This document shows, piece by piece, positions 1-12,319 of a DNA stretch of 64,000 nucleotides. Numbering within the stretch: position 1 is the first letter of the stretch; every line of letters begins with the position of its first letter. The DNA is taken from positions 14,972,195 to 15,036,194 of the forward strand of contig OX030956.1 of NCBI GenBank assembly GCA_943735955.1, written 5' to 3'. Under the pieces are notes generated by a model that saw only the letters and a program-made list of their open reading frames with translations, was not told where the DNA came from and made no database searches. Position numbers and translations under genes: made by a program. This DNA comes from Piscicola geometra. Taxonomy: Eukaryota; Annelida; Clitellata; Hirudinida; Piscicolidae.

Positions 1-147
1 CTTCAGTAGTTTAGTTTTGTTTGAGTACCTTAGCATTCCCTCCAAAAATATTGGCGTTTGCATGAAAACTGGCATTACTTTTGGAAACGTTAATTACTAG
101 TTCGATCATGCTTTTGTTTTCAAAGAAAGTCCGTTATTGTAATTGAC

Positions 148-3100
148 ATGGGGAATGTATTATTGTTGATAACCATGAAAAAAAAACAAGTATTGGATGA
201 AAACATCGGACAAAATTATTCCATGGATGCAAAGAAACACGAATCTTTACACTCAACTCTTCAATTGTGTCAGCCATTTCCTTCCAAGTCGATTCAAAGC
301 AACCCTAAAACACCCACTCTGAAGAACGCCTCGAAGAAGGAAGTCTTGTACGCAGCTCTTGAGAATATCAACGAACCCACCATTGAACTCTTCCATCTTT
401 TTCAAAAACCTTCAAAAAACCTTTCCAAGCTGCCTAAGCAAATGATAGGTCCAAATGGTGTGAATGGTATCAACGACGATACCGATAGTTCCAAACGAGA
501 AAGCAAACGGTTTTCCACTCTTTCTGAATTCAGTGGGAAAGATAAATGCTCTCGAGCTCACAGTCTTTCACCGAGCCACAGCAGTCACACAAACCTTCTT
601 CTTCTACATAGAGACAACAACAGAAAAGGCAGAAAGTCATACCGATGCCAGACGGACTTCGGTAAGGGAATCAGAAGTGAGCTGGAATACTTGAACTACA
701 TTAAAGAACAAGCAAGTCTAAAAAAGAAAAAAAAAGACTCAGAAATAATCAAGAGAAATCTCTGTAAAAAGAGTGCTCCTGTGTATCGAAGCAGCACAGA
801 TCTGGAATCATCCGACAAAGGCGTCATATTCAATGGCAGTGTATCTTGCTTTAAAAAGTATGTTAAGCCTATATCTCTATCAAACTTAAATTCAGAAATG
901 AATGGCTTCCACAATGGGTTCAGAGTCAAGCCAAGCAACTTGACAACGATAGAACATAGTATCGACAGCCTAAGTAACAACAACTGCAACAAAGATTTTG
1001 ATAAAAGCAGTCGAACTTTGTATAAATCCGAAAATAATACTTGTTCTTCTCCAGACTTTCAAACTTTCCTTCAAACTGATTCTCAGGCATACACAAAGCA
1101 TAATGCTTTCGAGTTTCCAATGCCTCAGAAAAGTCCAGAACCGTTCCTAGATGCCGTAGATTACGAAACTGCAAAGATAACAAAAAACAATAATAAAATA
1201 CATGGTGAGATACTTAACCCTACTAATAGATACTAAACTTTATTTTTACTTCAATCTGATATTATCTATTCAGGGAATTGAGATATTTTTAATGCATTTT
1301 TTAAATCCTATCAAATACTAATTAATTTTAAATTCATGTTAAAATAATAAAATTTCATATATTCTAAATGTATTCACGAAGATTTCCGCTTGTTTGCATA
1401 TTTTTCAGTTCAATTGAAGGTTACTTTTTGTTAAAATATAATGTGTATTTTCTATATACTAATACAATAGGAGGCCTGAAGTTCTAGCAGGTTTTCAAAT
1501 CAGCATCTTCCAACAAGCATGCCATAAATTGTTGACTCACCGCTCATTTTGCATCGCTACAAATGTGCTTAAACAAGGTGGTGTAGTAGCGAGATAAGCT
1601 CCACTGAAATCTATTGTAACCTTATCCTAAATTGAATGCAAACTGAGATGATTAGATACTCAATTCCATTAAGGGAATAAAAGTATCTTCATAGTAATGG
1701 CAATTTAAGATGTATTCTATTGATAATATTCGGAAAAAGTGCAATAAATCAGTTTTAATGAGCAAAAATAACAATAACAACCAGAATATCTCATTAGACG
1801 CGGGTTTTGACTGGTTTGTAAAAATAGTGAAAGAAAGAAAATGTATAAGAAACCAAAAGCGGGACTATTTAAGCACTTGGTCCGGAATTCAGTGTAAATT
1901 CATTTCATACCGAGTATTGCTCTGAATCTTTGGTTCATTATTTCCATCAAGTATTACTTATGATTTCTTAATTCATATATTAAAATTTTAGCTTTACAAA
2001 TTACACTTTCATTCATAAGCAATCATGTAGCTTCAGGGGTTAGATCCGCCAAAGCGGGGCCGACTTTAACTAGCTCCGCCTACATTTACAATGCTGGCTA
2101 ATGTTGGAACACATTAGCACAACTATATGTTATTTAAGAATGTTGCTATATATACTTTATGTATACTCTGTATGTGTCTTTATGACACCCATCTGTTATT
2201 ATTATTATTATACAAAAACACACATCTTTCGAACGAATAGTCTTTATGACACCCGTAAATCAATCAATCAGAAAATCTGTTATAAATTTATATAGATGTA
2301 TATTTCACAACTAATTATATTAGCACAACTATATTCCATTAGATATATTAATATACTTTTTATAGATGTATTCCATATATCTACTTTTTAAAGATGTATC
2401 CTTTATATATCGGGATGAGCTGCAGTTAGCGCGGGCCAATCACCCTCTACACCGCTTTGGCGGATCTGACTTAGCTTCAGAATACATTTATAGAAAAACT
2501 TAGTTGATCATGTTCAAACTCATTTAACGAATAACTTTGTTTTAAAATAATTCATAATAAAAATGCCTGTAAATCTTTCATCACATTTTCTTTATTTGCT
2601 CAAACTGTGGTACTTGCTAGTTACTTATACATTAATCTTATACATTAACTTGGAATGCCCTTCCACCTGCACTTTGCAATATAAAAAAAATTTCGACTTT
2701 CAAAGCCAAACTGATAACTTATTATTTTAACTTAGCTTATCACTCATAATAATTACTCCATGCTACTCTTTGCTTTCCCTTTTATGACATTACTATTATA
2801 ATTATGTTTATTTCTTTATCGCATTACGACGTAGTGAGAGCGCTTCAGTTGCGTGCCAGGGTGCTATACAAAAAACGACAATTATTAATTTATTATGAAT
2901 CGTTGACTGATAAAAAAAAGAAATGTTTATTTTCGTGCAGACGATGAACTCACACATCACTCTCACGAGGACAACGAACACTCTTCGCCACTACCATCGG
3001 AACAACATCTACTCTCTCAACATCAAGTGCCAAAAAAAATAGCACAAAATACACCGAATATACATCCTCAACAGCATAAATTTGAAAAGAAATCGCAGCA

Positions 3101-6100
3101 TGTACCACAAATATTTCAGACAACTACAGAAAATTGTGCCAAACATTCAGATACAAAAGTTAAATCTTACGAAACAGAAAAAGAACTCAATAATATTGAA
3201 ACTCCTCCCATTCCACTTGAAGAAACGCAAAAACCTCCACCATACAATCCAGAAGCTGTTGAAGAAATAAAAGAATTAAGCCTTTCTAAATTGAACAAAC
3301 ATTTAAAATTGGAACTTCATTTAGGAAAGAAAGTTGAGTGGAAAAATCAAGTCTTCAAGTTGTGGAGAGAAGTCTACGGAGTTGAAGATTTGTTTCAAAA
3401 GCTCAAACAACGCTTGAAGGTTAGCTGGTGCCATATAAAATAGCTTAGATAATTTCTCTGAATCCTTTGTTTATTAAACCACTGAACTATATAAATTAAA
3501 TGAATAATAATGAGAAAATATGAAATATTTGTATGGATGAACCCCCACTTTTAACAAATTAACTCATTAAAGGCAAGTTCCAAGATGAAAGCTATGTTTT
3601 GTTTAGAAATTAGTGTATCAAGTAAAGTTGTCAGATCATATGATCTGACTGATTCTGAATAATTGTTGTGATTACGCTTTCATTTCTTGTATAAATGTCT
3701 ATCGTGATTATTATGCAACCAAATCATTTAAACGCCTGTCAAGCGAAAAATCTATTCTTTTTGTCTAAAGAATAAATAATTATAACACTTAATTTTTACT
3801 ACATAAGAACTAAATTTTTAGATACTATCTTCCAATTATATGAAACTCTACTCTATTTTTAAAATATCTATTGAATATTCTCAGAATAATTCAAATTTTT
3901 CTGTGAATAATTTAGCTTGTTGGTTTTTTCAATCACTCATTTCTATCAGGAAAATATTAATTTTTTCTTTTATCACAATAGCTCTTTATCATTCTCTCTT
4001 TTCAATTTTTTATCCCTTGTTAGAGTAATAATAGAATAATTTTTATAACATTCTTTGGCAATAAATATTTCCCTAAGACTATTAGTTTTGACTAAAACAA
4101 ACCTCTGTCAATGATGTGAGGCGAACAGAGGTATTGATCTCCAACTATTGTTTTCAAATGTGTCGATTTTTTTCCAATATTCTTTTTGAATAATTGCATT
4201 TTTTATCTTAAAACATTTTTTTAATTTTATATTAATGTTAATTAATCTTAGTCTGAAGTTTCTTCAGTTAGTTCCAGCTGGAAATTAATATGTGAAGTTC
4301 CACATATGGAATATTGTTCGAATCTCTAGTCAGCCAGCTAATCTGTCTCTTAGCTCAAACATTTATCTGATAAGCATTGTTTCTTCCTCTATTTATTTAA
4401 AGGCCCTGAATAAAAGAGCGGAAGAATAAATAATGGATAAAACTTTTTCATAACTAGATTAAACAAAAAATAATTTATAGCATTTTTTAGGATATTATTA
4501 AAATTAATAATAACATATTCTTAATTTTTTTTATGAATTAAAATTACGATTGTTATACAACTACAAGGAAGTTCATGGATGTTTCGTCTATTTTTAATAC
4601 AGCAATTGCTAGATTGCTTTTATTGCAATATCAATGCACCTTCTGTAAAAACAATTTGTTCTTCAGATTTTCTCCAAAAACAATTATTTCTTCCAAATCA
4701 ATTCTTTTCTTCACACCAGCACCACAGATCCCACATCGGCGTACGGAGCAGTAGCATGATTGATGGCAACAATGGCAATTTCGGCAGCAGAACTCTTTTA
4801 TCCTTCAAAGTCAACCGTGCCAAGAAAGAAGTCACCCACTCTTCCTCACCCATTCGCCAATACAACAGTGTCGGAGCTTTCGGCTACGGAATCGTGCTCG
4901 CAAATCCTCGCGTGCCTGAAAACGACTTCTTCAAACCAGATCTGAGATTCCGAATAAGACTAAGGTTCATTACTTTTGTTTTTGTTGTGAAGGTATAAGT
5001 TATAGACTGTCAGAACGCATTGAGATGTTTTGGTTTTCTTCAAATTCTATTTTTAACTGTTTCTCACGATGCTTCTAACTTTTTTTAAAGTTATCTAACA
5101 ATAAATTTACTTATCTTTAATATCTTTTTTTAAATTTCATTATTTTTTTCATTAGCCTATATAACATATAGTCAAATACAAAGACATTAGAAACTAGAAG
5201 TATTCATTTCTATCCTGAAAATCGATTAGTTTCTCATCTCAATCGCTTCCACAACTAACATCATCACCACCCGTCAAAGCACAATTGCCTCAATCAGGAG
5301 TGAAGCTTCTGTTGAAAACTTTTTTTCTCTGGCATCGATGGTGCTAAGCGATTGTGATTGTTTTGGCATTTTCTTCTTAATCTTCTCGATCAACATTTGA
5401 GTCTGGAAGATTGATGCAAAAACTCATCAAATGTATTTTGTTTTTTATTATTTTTGGATTATTGCCACATCATTAAAACTTCTTTATTTTATTCCCGTTC
5501 CTTAATAATTGACTTGTAATTTTCTATATTGCTTTATACCTTATTTAGTACATGGAAGATTATATCAAAACTAAATAAAGTTTTTAAAGGTTCAAACTGG
5601 TTCATGTTTCTGAAACTGGGAAAACATATAGTTTCAGATAATTATTTTTTGGAATATGTTTCTTTCACAGTATTAAAAAATATTTTTTCAATAATCCTAG
5701 TTTTACACATTTTTTAAAGCTTTATGTTTGCGATCACGCTTGCCATAAGCACTTGTTCGTCTACTCCGGATGCTGTAAATGTGGCACTGACAGAAAAAGC
5801 ATTTGAGGAATTTTTCCATTCGTCAAAAACTAATCATAAAATTAAAAAAAAGAACTTTGAACAGCTGTTAGTTTATTGAACAGACTTCTATGCCTTCTCT
5901 TTTCGTCAAACTAATATTAGTTTTTACCAAAGAAAAATAGGTTATAGGTAAAACGCGGAATTGCGGAATGCGGGAATTTCAATACTTTGGAAATACGCTG
6001 GAGGGAATACATCTGGTGCCAAATACTGATTGTTTCCATGAATATGTGTTCCAACACTCTATCCAACAAAGGAAGCATCAAATTCTAGCCATATGTGACG

Positions 6101-9100
6101 ACAAGTACGCAAATAAGTGCTAATAAAACATCTTATTATTAGAGCTGATCTTTAATCTACTTTAAATTTTGTATTAACCCGTTAATAAATTAACGCATTA
6201 AAAAAATAACGCAGTTAACTAAATTTATCGAAATTAAACTTATTTACTTTCTAGAAATAAAACTTTATATAAAGTATATATTGAAAATTAGTTCGAAAAA
6301 AGTCTTAGAAAAAAATTTTCTATTTATAAAATAATCAAATGTTTTATGCAAGGCAGAATTTAAATGACTCGCTTTCGTCGTTGAAGTATCACTTTCGCCA
6401 TAAGCTTTCACTTACAAGAGCTTCCTATAGTTTTTTTCTTTTCAATGTGAAATTATTTATAAATCAATTTCAAACTTCAATAGTTTCTATTAAATTGGTC
6501 TAAAAAATTGTAAATACTTTTTTATACTAATGTCAAAGTAGCTGATGCCACATTGCAGTTAAAACACGATTAATTTTTTTTAAAAATTGTCAATCTTATT
6601 AACAATTTTAATTAAAATTTTTAATCGTTGAACAGCCTATTATAGAACCAGCATTGTAACAATAAAATATTTGACCAAACTTTTTCTGAAAAATTTTTAA
6701 CAAGCGATAAATTTTTATAATATGAGGATTTAAAAAAAAAATTAAACTCTAAGTACAAGCCCGTTTCTCCACTCAGACACAGCAATATTCAGAGTAACGA
6801 CGATGCTTCATCGTGCTCCAGAGAAGCTGCCATCAAGTTTGCCGACCAAAACGAAGACGGACCTCTAGACCTGATTCTCCACACAGGCAGGATTGCCAGG
6901 GCTGACTGCTGTAACAGTTTCCTGAGAGTTCTCAACCTTTCGCAGTCCAACAAACTCGAAAGCGTATGCCGCAAAGACCCTCTTTTGTGAGAATTTTATG
7001 CATATCGACTTTTCTTTTTTCTTAAATAAACTATTACATTTTTATCCGGTGATTATATCAATTTTGCAGTAAGTTCGCTTTGGTGGATGGCACACGACGA
7101 GCCCCTGAGTCATACACCAGCCTCAAGTACTACAGCCACCTCACCTACCTCTTTCTCCCTTCGAACAATTTCAGACCCAGACTCGCTAAATTCCGACTAA
7201 TTCCTGCCTCAGATCACGAAAGTGGCTTGTTAGACGATGAAGAACAGCAACGACCTTGGTTCAGGTTGGAGAGTATATATAGAGTATTTCTTAGAAAAAA
7301 TATGAACGAATACTTGAAACTATCTTTCAAAGACAAAGAAAAGACAATGTGAACTATTCCAAAACCTATTTACGAGAAGAATTTCAGCAACGCATGGGCA
7401 GCTTCGAAGCGGTCAAGTATATGCTTCAGATTCAACTGACTCGCAGGATGGAAGAAATATACTGGAATCCACAAATGGTGAAAATTTAGTAATAAGTAAT
7501 TATTTAAAAAGCAATATCAATCATATGTTTTTTTATGAATTTAAAGATTTGGAACGAAAACGAAAGTCCTTGGCTCGATCTCATGAGGATTCAACTAACC
7601 ACCACAATTCCATTCATCACTTTATCAAGAACCTACTTCAACATTGTAGATAAACCAACTTGTTTGAAGTTCAGAAGCTCCCGCTCAGCTAATGAGTTCA
7701 GCAGTTTCCAGAATTGCCTTAGCGGCATGTACACCAGATTTGAACTTGATCACATGCAGAACGTTGTATGGAGATGTGACACCGCCCTTAGTAAAGAATA
7801 TTCGAGAAAAAAGAGAGTTCAATACTACGTCACCCTATGCACAGCTCCCACTAAAGACACCAAGTCCATGGTCGATGTGTATATAACCCTTATCGGTAAA
7901 TGAGATTTTTTTCTTCTTTCACTTGAGTTAATCTAAAACTCTTTTAACGTTTATTAAATTATATTAAATCAATCAAAGGAACAAAGGGTCAGACAGCACC
8001 TCAAAAGTTAGATTATCTCTTGGACGAAAATGAAGACGACGAAGCCTCCACACCAGTGAGCGAAGAAGGATGCGAAAATTATGTCATAAACACCGACTTT
8101 ATCGGGGAAATATTAGTTGTGAGTCTGTCAGTAAAACATCGACACTTGACTGACGAGTGGTTTCTCATGTACTTGCTCTTGACCGATCCGGAAAGAACCA
8201 GAGTCAGACACTTTCCCTGCTACAACGTTGTTCTGTCGAAAGTGACTCTAAGGCCAGGAGAAGGTGCAATAAAGTTTTTATAATAAATTAATTTTTGAGT
8301 TTTGAACTTGGTTTTTTGTTAACATTTATAAAAAATCCAAATGACTAGTTAGCTTGCCGCAAAAAGAATGTCCAGAACTTTTGCGTCAAGAACGTCTGCT
8401 GGAACTTCGAGACAAAAAGTCCGAGTACCAGTGGTATGCCAGCAGTGACCAGCCTTTCGGGTGGATCGGAGCAGAAACGGTCAGAGATCTTCCGATGAGC
8501 GATCGATTGCAAGCGGAGAAGTACGCAGGCATGCCGTGGGATGTAGACCCTACAGCCTTAGAAACGCTGCTTCCATTCTTGGCGAATGCAGCCTCAAGGG
8601 GTCTGCTTCCTAGCATTCCTCTCTTCCACAGACAAACTTCGGCTACTACCGATAACTTTCCGTCTATCGGACCGATGCTAAGAAAGGCTAGAAATAGAAG
8701 CAGCACTCCGTCGTCACAAGCCGCGAGAAAGAGATGGAGAAAAATTAGATTCGCAATCGCTTTCATCACCAAAGTAAAAATTATTGTATTAACGTAATCT
8801 TAAAAAAAGTATTAAATTTAATTTTACTTTTTAATGTGGTATTATTATTCATCCTTTTTTAAGATAATAAATTATAAAGTTATTTTTATTAACTTTTTCT
8901 GCATTCAAGTATTTTACAATTATCAAGGTTAGAATTCCGGACGGTCCCAAAGGGGATATGTGCCGGTCGGTTCAAGATGACGTGGATTTTGGTCGATACT
9001 TCTTGCTCGGTCCCAATCCGTTGCTTCTCAAACGAGTGGAAAAAAAACTTCCTTCGAACTTCCCGTTCACTGATGAGCTTTGTTGTGGTTCGCTAAACAT

Positions 9101-11536
9101 CGGCCAAAGTCTCCAAATGGCGATTGATGTTTGTATTTAAAATGTATAATTGAATTGAATCTACTTTAATCTTTCAATTCAAACTATTTTTATTTTATTA
9201 GTTTCAAACTTTATGAGAATTTTTCTATTTAAATAGTCTCAATTTAATAATCTTCAGGATGGCAACATGTACATAATCGACTACTCAATTCTCTCCGACA
9301 TTCCAACCTTTCACAAGAAATCTGACAAACGTTATCTTGCCGCTCCAATTATTTTATTTTTCGAACGAGAATTTGGTGATTTAATTCCAGTAGCTATACA
9401 ACTAAGTCAAAATCCTGGTCCAACCAATCCCATTTGGACCTGTAAAGATAACCCGGAAGATTGGATAATGGCTAAACTGTGGGTGAAATGTGCCGATTAT
9501 CATTACCACTTGGCGATTTCTCATCTTCTCAAATGTCATTTTGTAGTAGAACCTTTTGCCATTGCGATGATGAGACAACTTTCTTCCTCACATCCTGTGT
9601 ACAAACTCCTCAAACCTCATTTCAGGTGAAATAAGTTTCTTTGATCTAACACACTTTTAATAATAAACTTACAATTTATTTATACGTTGTCCTAACATTA
9701 CATTACCTAACAGATACACCCTTGTGACGAACACACTTCTCCGAAGACATATTTTGAGAAGAAATTGTGCGCTTGACAAGTACACTTCAATAGGAGCAGC
9801 TGGCATCAATCGCCTAATGATGAAGTACCTTAGAGAAAAGTTTGTGTGGGACGAGTTGGACCCAAGATATGATTTGAAAACCAGAGGCACTCTTGATCCA
9901 AAAAAACTACCAACTTACTTCTACAGGTAATTTGTTTTATTCTACTCAATTCTAGAACATTCTTTGTTTTCTCGGATAACTGCAAATTGTATTGTCATCA
10001 ACAGAGATGATGCCTTATGTTTATGGGACTTGATAGCAAACTTTGTGAACGACATGTTGAAACTCTTTTATAAAGAAAACAGTGACGTCGTCCTGGATAC
10101 GGAGCTTCAGGCTTGGGTCGAAGATATTTATTTGCATGGTTTCCCAGGCTTATTTGATAATCTTTCTAGCTGGAACACCAACACACAAAAAAGTAAAAAA
10201 TCCGAGTGGCAAATTTCTAGCTTTGATGAGGATGAAGAAGAAAATGATGAGCGGCACGATAATGCTGACAGTGAAAGTGTGTTCAGCTCTCCGAACGAAA
10301 TTGAAAGTGAAGTGGAAAGCAAGGCAGAAGAGGAAACAGCATCAGATACAAAAGACAAAACTAGAATGAGTGTCAGTTTTGAAGCTCCGGAACTAAGTAA
10401 AGATAACAGTAAACCTGGCGATTCGAAGTCACGGCCAGAAACAGATGAATGCAAAGAAAACGGCATCTTAAGATCGAAAGCTTCTAAAAATTTTGTTAGA
10501 AACTCGGTTCGATCATCGAATTCACACGGCTCTTCAACCACTCTGATGAGCAGTTTCGCTAAATCTTCTAACTCACGAAAGTCTATTCTGAACAGGCCAA
10601 TAGAAGATTTAAACTTACCTAGTAAAATAAGCACGGTAGACCAATTATCGAAACTGGTGACTGAGTTGATTTTCACAGCGACTTGTCAGCATTCTGCCAC
10701 TCACACCGAAGCGTTAGACTTGTACGGTTTCATTCCAATGGTGCCTTCGATGATGCGAGGGCCTCCGATGCACAGAAGAAACATGAGTTCCCGTGACTAC
10801 ATCACGCAAACTCTACCAGACCAGTTTCCGGATGCTTATTATGGCTCGCTGTCAACACTACTGCAAGTTCACAAGCCTGAAGAAGTTTGTGATAGAATGA
10901 TTAAGTTTTTTGATAGTTTTTACACTTTTTATTAAGGTTTTTACGTCTATTCATTTTAAAAGCACATTTGTAGTTTTATAGGAAAAATGTATTTAAATTA
11001 TTTGCAGAATTTCTTAGGAGATAGTTCAGAGATGCACTTTGTAGAAGGAGATGCTAAGTTGGTGACTGAAAAATTTCAAAACGAATTGAAGATCTTAACT
11101 GAAAAGATTCAAGAAAGGAGTCGAATAACGGGAATAACATATCATAACCTCACTCCAACCTGGATTCCTAATAGTTAGGGATACAATAACATTAATTTAT
11201 TGTTATTTATAAAAAACACATTTGTTTTAAATATTTTATTTACTCACAGGTGTCGAGCCCCTTCCTTTTCTCCCAAAGATTGCAAAGGAAGAAGCAATGA
11301 CGGGCAAGACGAGTCCAAACGAAAGCTCTCACGTCTTCATGATGACTCCCTCGGTGCCCCTCTCCATTCTGCCCCTCTGCATGTACCTGGCCAGGTCCAA
11401 CCCTGGCAAGGGGGGAGTTCCAAAGTCTTCCAGGTCTGCAGGCTTCAACAGTGGAGTCGATGGAGTTGGAGTTCCTAAGAAAGACCGAGAAGACAAGATG
11501 TCGATGAAGGGCCAGAAGTTTAATAACATGTTTTAG
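148..11536 (+). CDS. Allene oxide synthase-lipoxygenase fusion (catalase-related heme domain + PLAT + lipoxygenase), 15 exons
   Basis: Exons: 148-1204, 2941-3419, 4720-4964, 6777-6986, 7070-7272, 7344-7477, 7547-7895, 7979-8263, 8349-8773, 8928-9128, 9258-9625, 9714-9926, 10005-10884, 11008-11173, 11250-11536. All phases agree; about 1833 aa. Coral enzymes of this type make an 8R-hydroperoxide from arachidonate (LOX) and dehydrate it to an allene oxide (heme domain). Residues 1-480 are Ser/Asn/Lys-rich and look disordered. The AOS domain (about 485-870) starts at VEWKNQVFKLW and includes SVGAFGYG, RLRHSN, IKFADQNEDGPLD and the Tyr of SGMYT. PLAT follows (about 880-990), then LOX (990-1740) with DWIMAKLWVKCAD, HLAISH (two iron His), EPFAIAMMRQLSSSHP, CQHSATH and IPNSV. 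Oddities: altered heme-pocket residues, an acidic insert of about 155 aa encoded at 10150-10630, and a 94-aa tail after IPNS. Domain identity is very sure; exon 1 and the last junction are less so. Confidence 0.92.
2037..2471. mobile_element. MITE with 9-bp target duplication (Mutator-like), in intron 1 of the AOS-LOX gene
   Basis: A 435-bp element has inverted ends: ATCCGCCAAAGCGG at the left (2042-2055), reverse complement near 2452-2465. It is flanked by the perfect direct repeat TAGCTTCAG at 2028-2036 and 2472-2480. A 9-bp duplication is typical of Mutator-like elements. The interior is AT-rich with no coding potential, so it is non-autonomous. The family assignment rests only on duplication length. 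Confidence 0.75.
4965..6776 (+). other. Long intron of the AOS-LOX gene, no other feature seen
   Basis: This 1.8-kb AT-rich intron lies between the exon ending RIRLR and the exon starting HSNIQSNDD. I see no conserved coding segment, RNA gene or clear transposon in it. Confidence 0.6.
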
Positions 11537-11689
11537 TTGGGAGAGTTTCAAAACTTGGAGCTGTATGATGTCAGAGTCTTCTGTATTTCATTTTTTGTCT
11601 GTACTGCCTTCAAACTTACGCAAGTCTATAAACTAGTTGTTTATATAATTAAAATTGTATTTCATAATTGTTAATTTGTCGGATGAAAG

Positions 11690-12037
11690 CGCAGCAGCGA
11701 AATGATCAGAAAACGACAACTTGCATTCACTTGTCTTCGCATGCCCATGGATGAGCCTGTGCACCGCTATTTAGTTTACGAGTCCAAGATGAAAACACGA
11801 AAGCGTCCTGGCAGACCAAGAACCTCATACAGACAACAAATCTCGGCATACATCGACCCAGGGCAGCCAACGATTGAAGCCATCCAGCTCAAATCGTGGG
11901 CTGTGAACAAAGATGTTTGGAGCCATTTTGTCGTGCTGCGAAAAAAAGGCCTCTTGACCCCTTATTTGCAACCGCTTGATGATGATGATGAATTGTTACT
12001 TTATTCTATATATAGTTGTCTTAATGTTTCATCTTAG
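11690..12037 (+). mobile_element. 3' fragment of a non-LTR retrotransposon (reverse-transcriptase C-terminus)
   Basis: The open stretch reads FTCLRMPMDEPVHRYLVYE, then KRPGRPRTSYRQQI, then a Trp-containing segment. This is the usual C-terminal layout of LINE reverse transcriptases: an LRMP motif, then a basic GRPR motif. The 3' end runs into a short GAT repeat (11977-11990), a common kind of LINE tail. There is no N-terminal or catalytic part, so this is a 5'-truncated insertion just downstream of the AOS-LOX gene. Confidence 0.6.
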
Positions 12038-12319
12038 GCATATTTAAAAATTATATTGTAAATGCTCATGCATCTGTTGAAAATGTAAACAAACATGTTA
12101 TTTTTTTAATAAAAAAAGTTAAATGTTTGTTTTATCAATATTATAACATGAAGCCCATTTCTGAAATTTATATGATTCAATGTTCAAAACTCAGATCTCA
12201 ACATTAGTTTCATTTTTAAATGTATCATTTGAAGCCATACTTTTTTATTACAATAAGTATAATTTACTATTAAATATTAAATCAAAACAAAATTAATACC
12301 AATAATCAAACTACTTGTA

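Noticed and set aside
2825..2890. A second SINE copy (GAGCGCTTCAGTTGCGTGCC)
   Set aside because: It resembles the body of the SINE at 16430 but only over about 30 bases; too short to call as a separate element.
7692..7886. Alternative frame in exon 7 (AVSRIALAACTPDLNL)
   Set aside because: The other frame carries the aligned SGMYT tyrosine and leads correctly into the PLAT domain (VQYYVTLCTAP).
11008..11180. AOS-LOX ending at the stop directly after IPNS as the main form
   Set aside because: Splicing to 11250 gives the conserved V after IPNS and keeps phase, so the longer form is preferred. The short form is kept as a possible retained-intron product.
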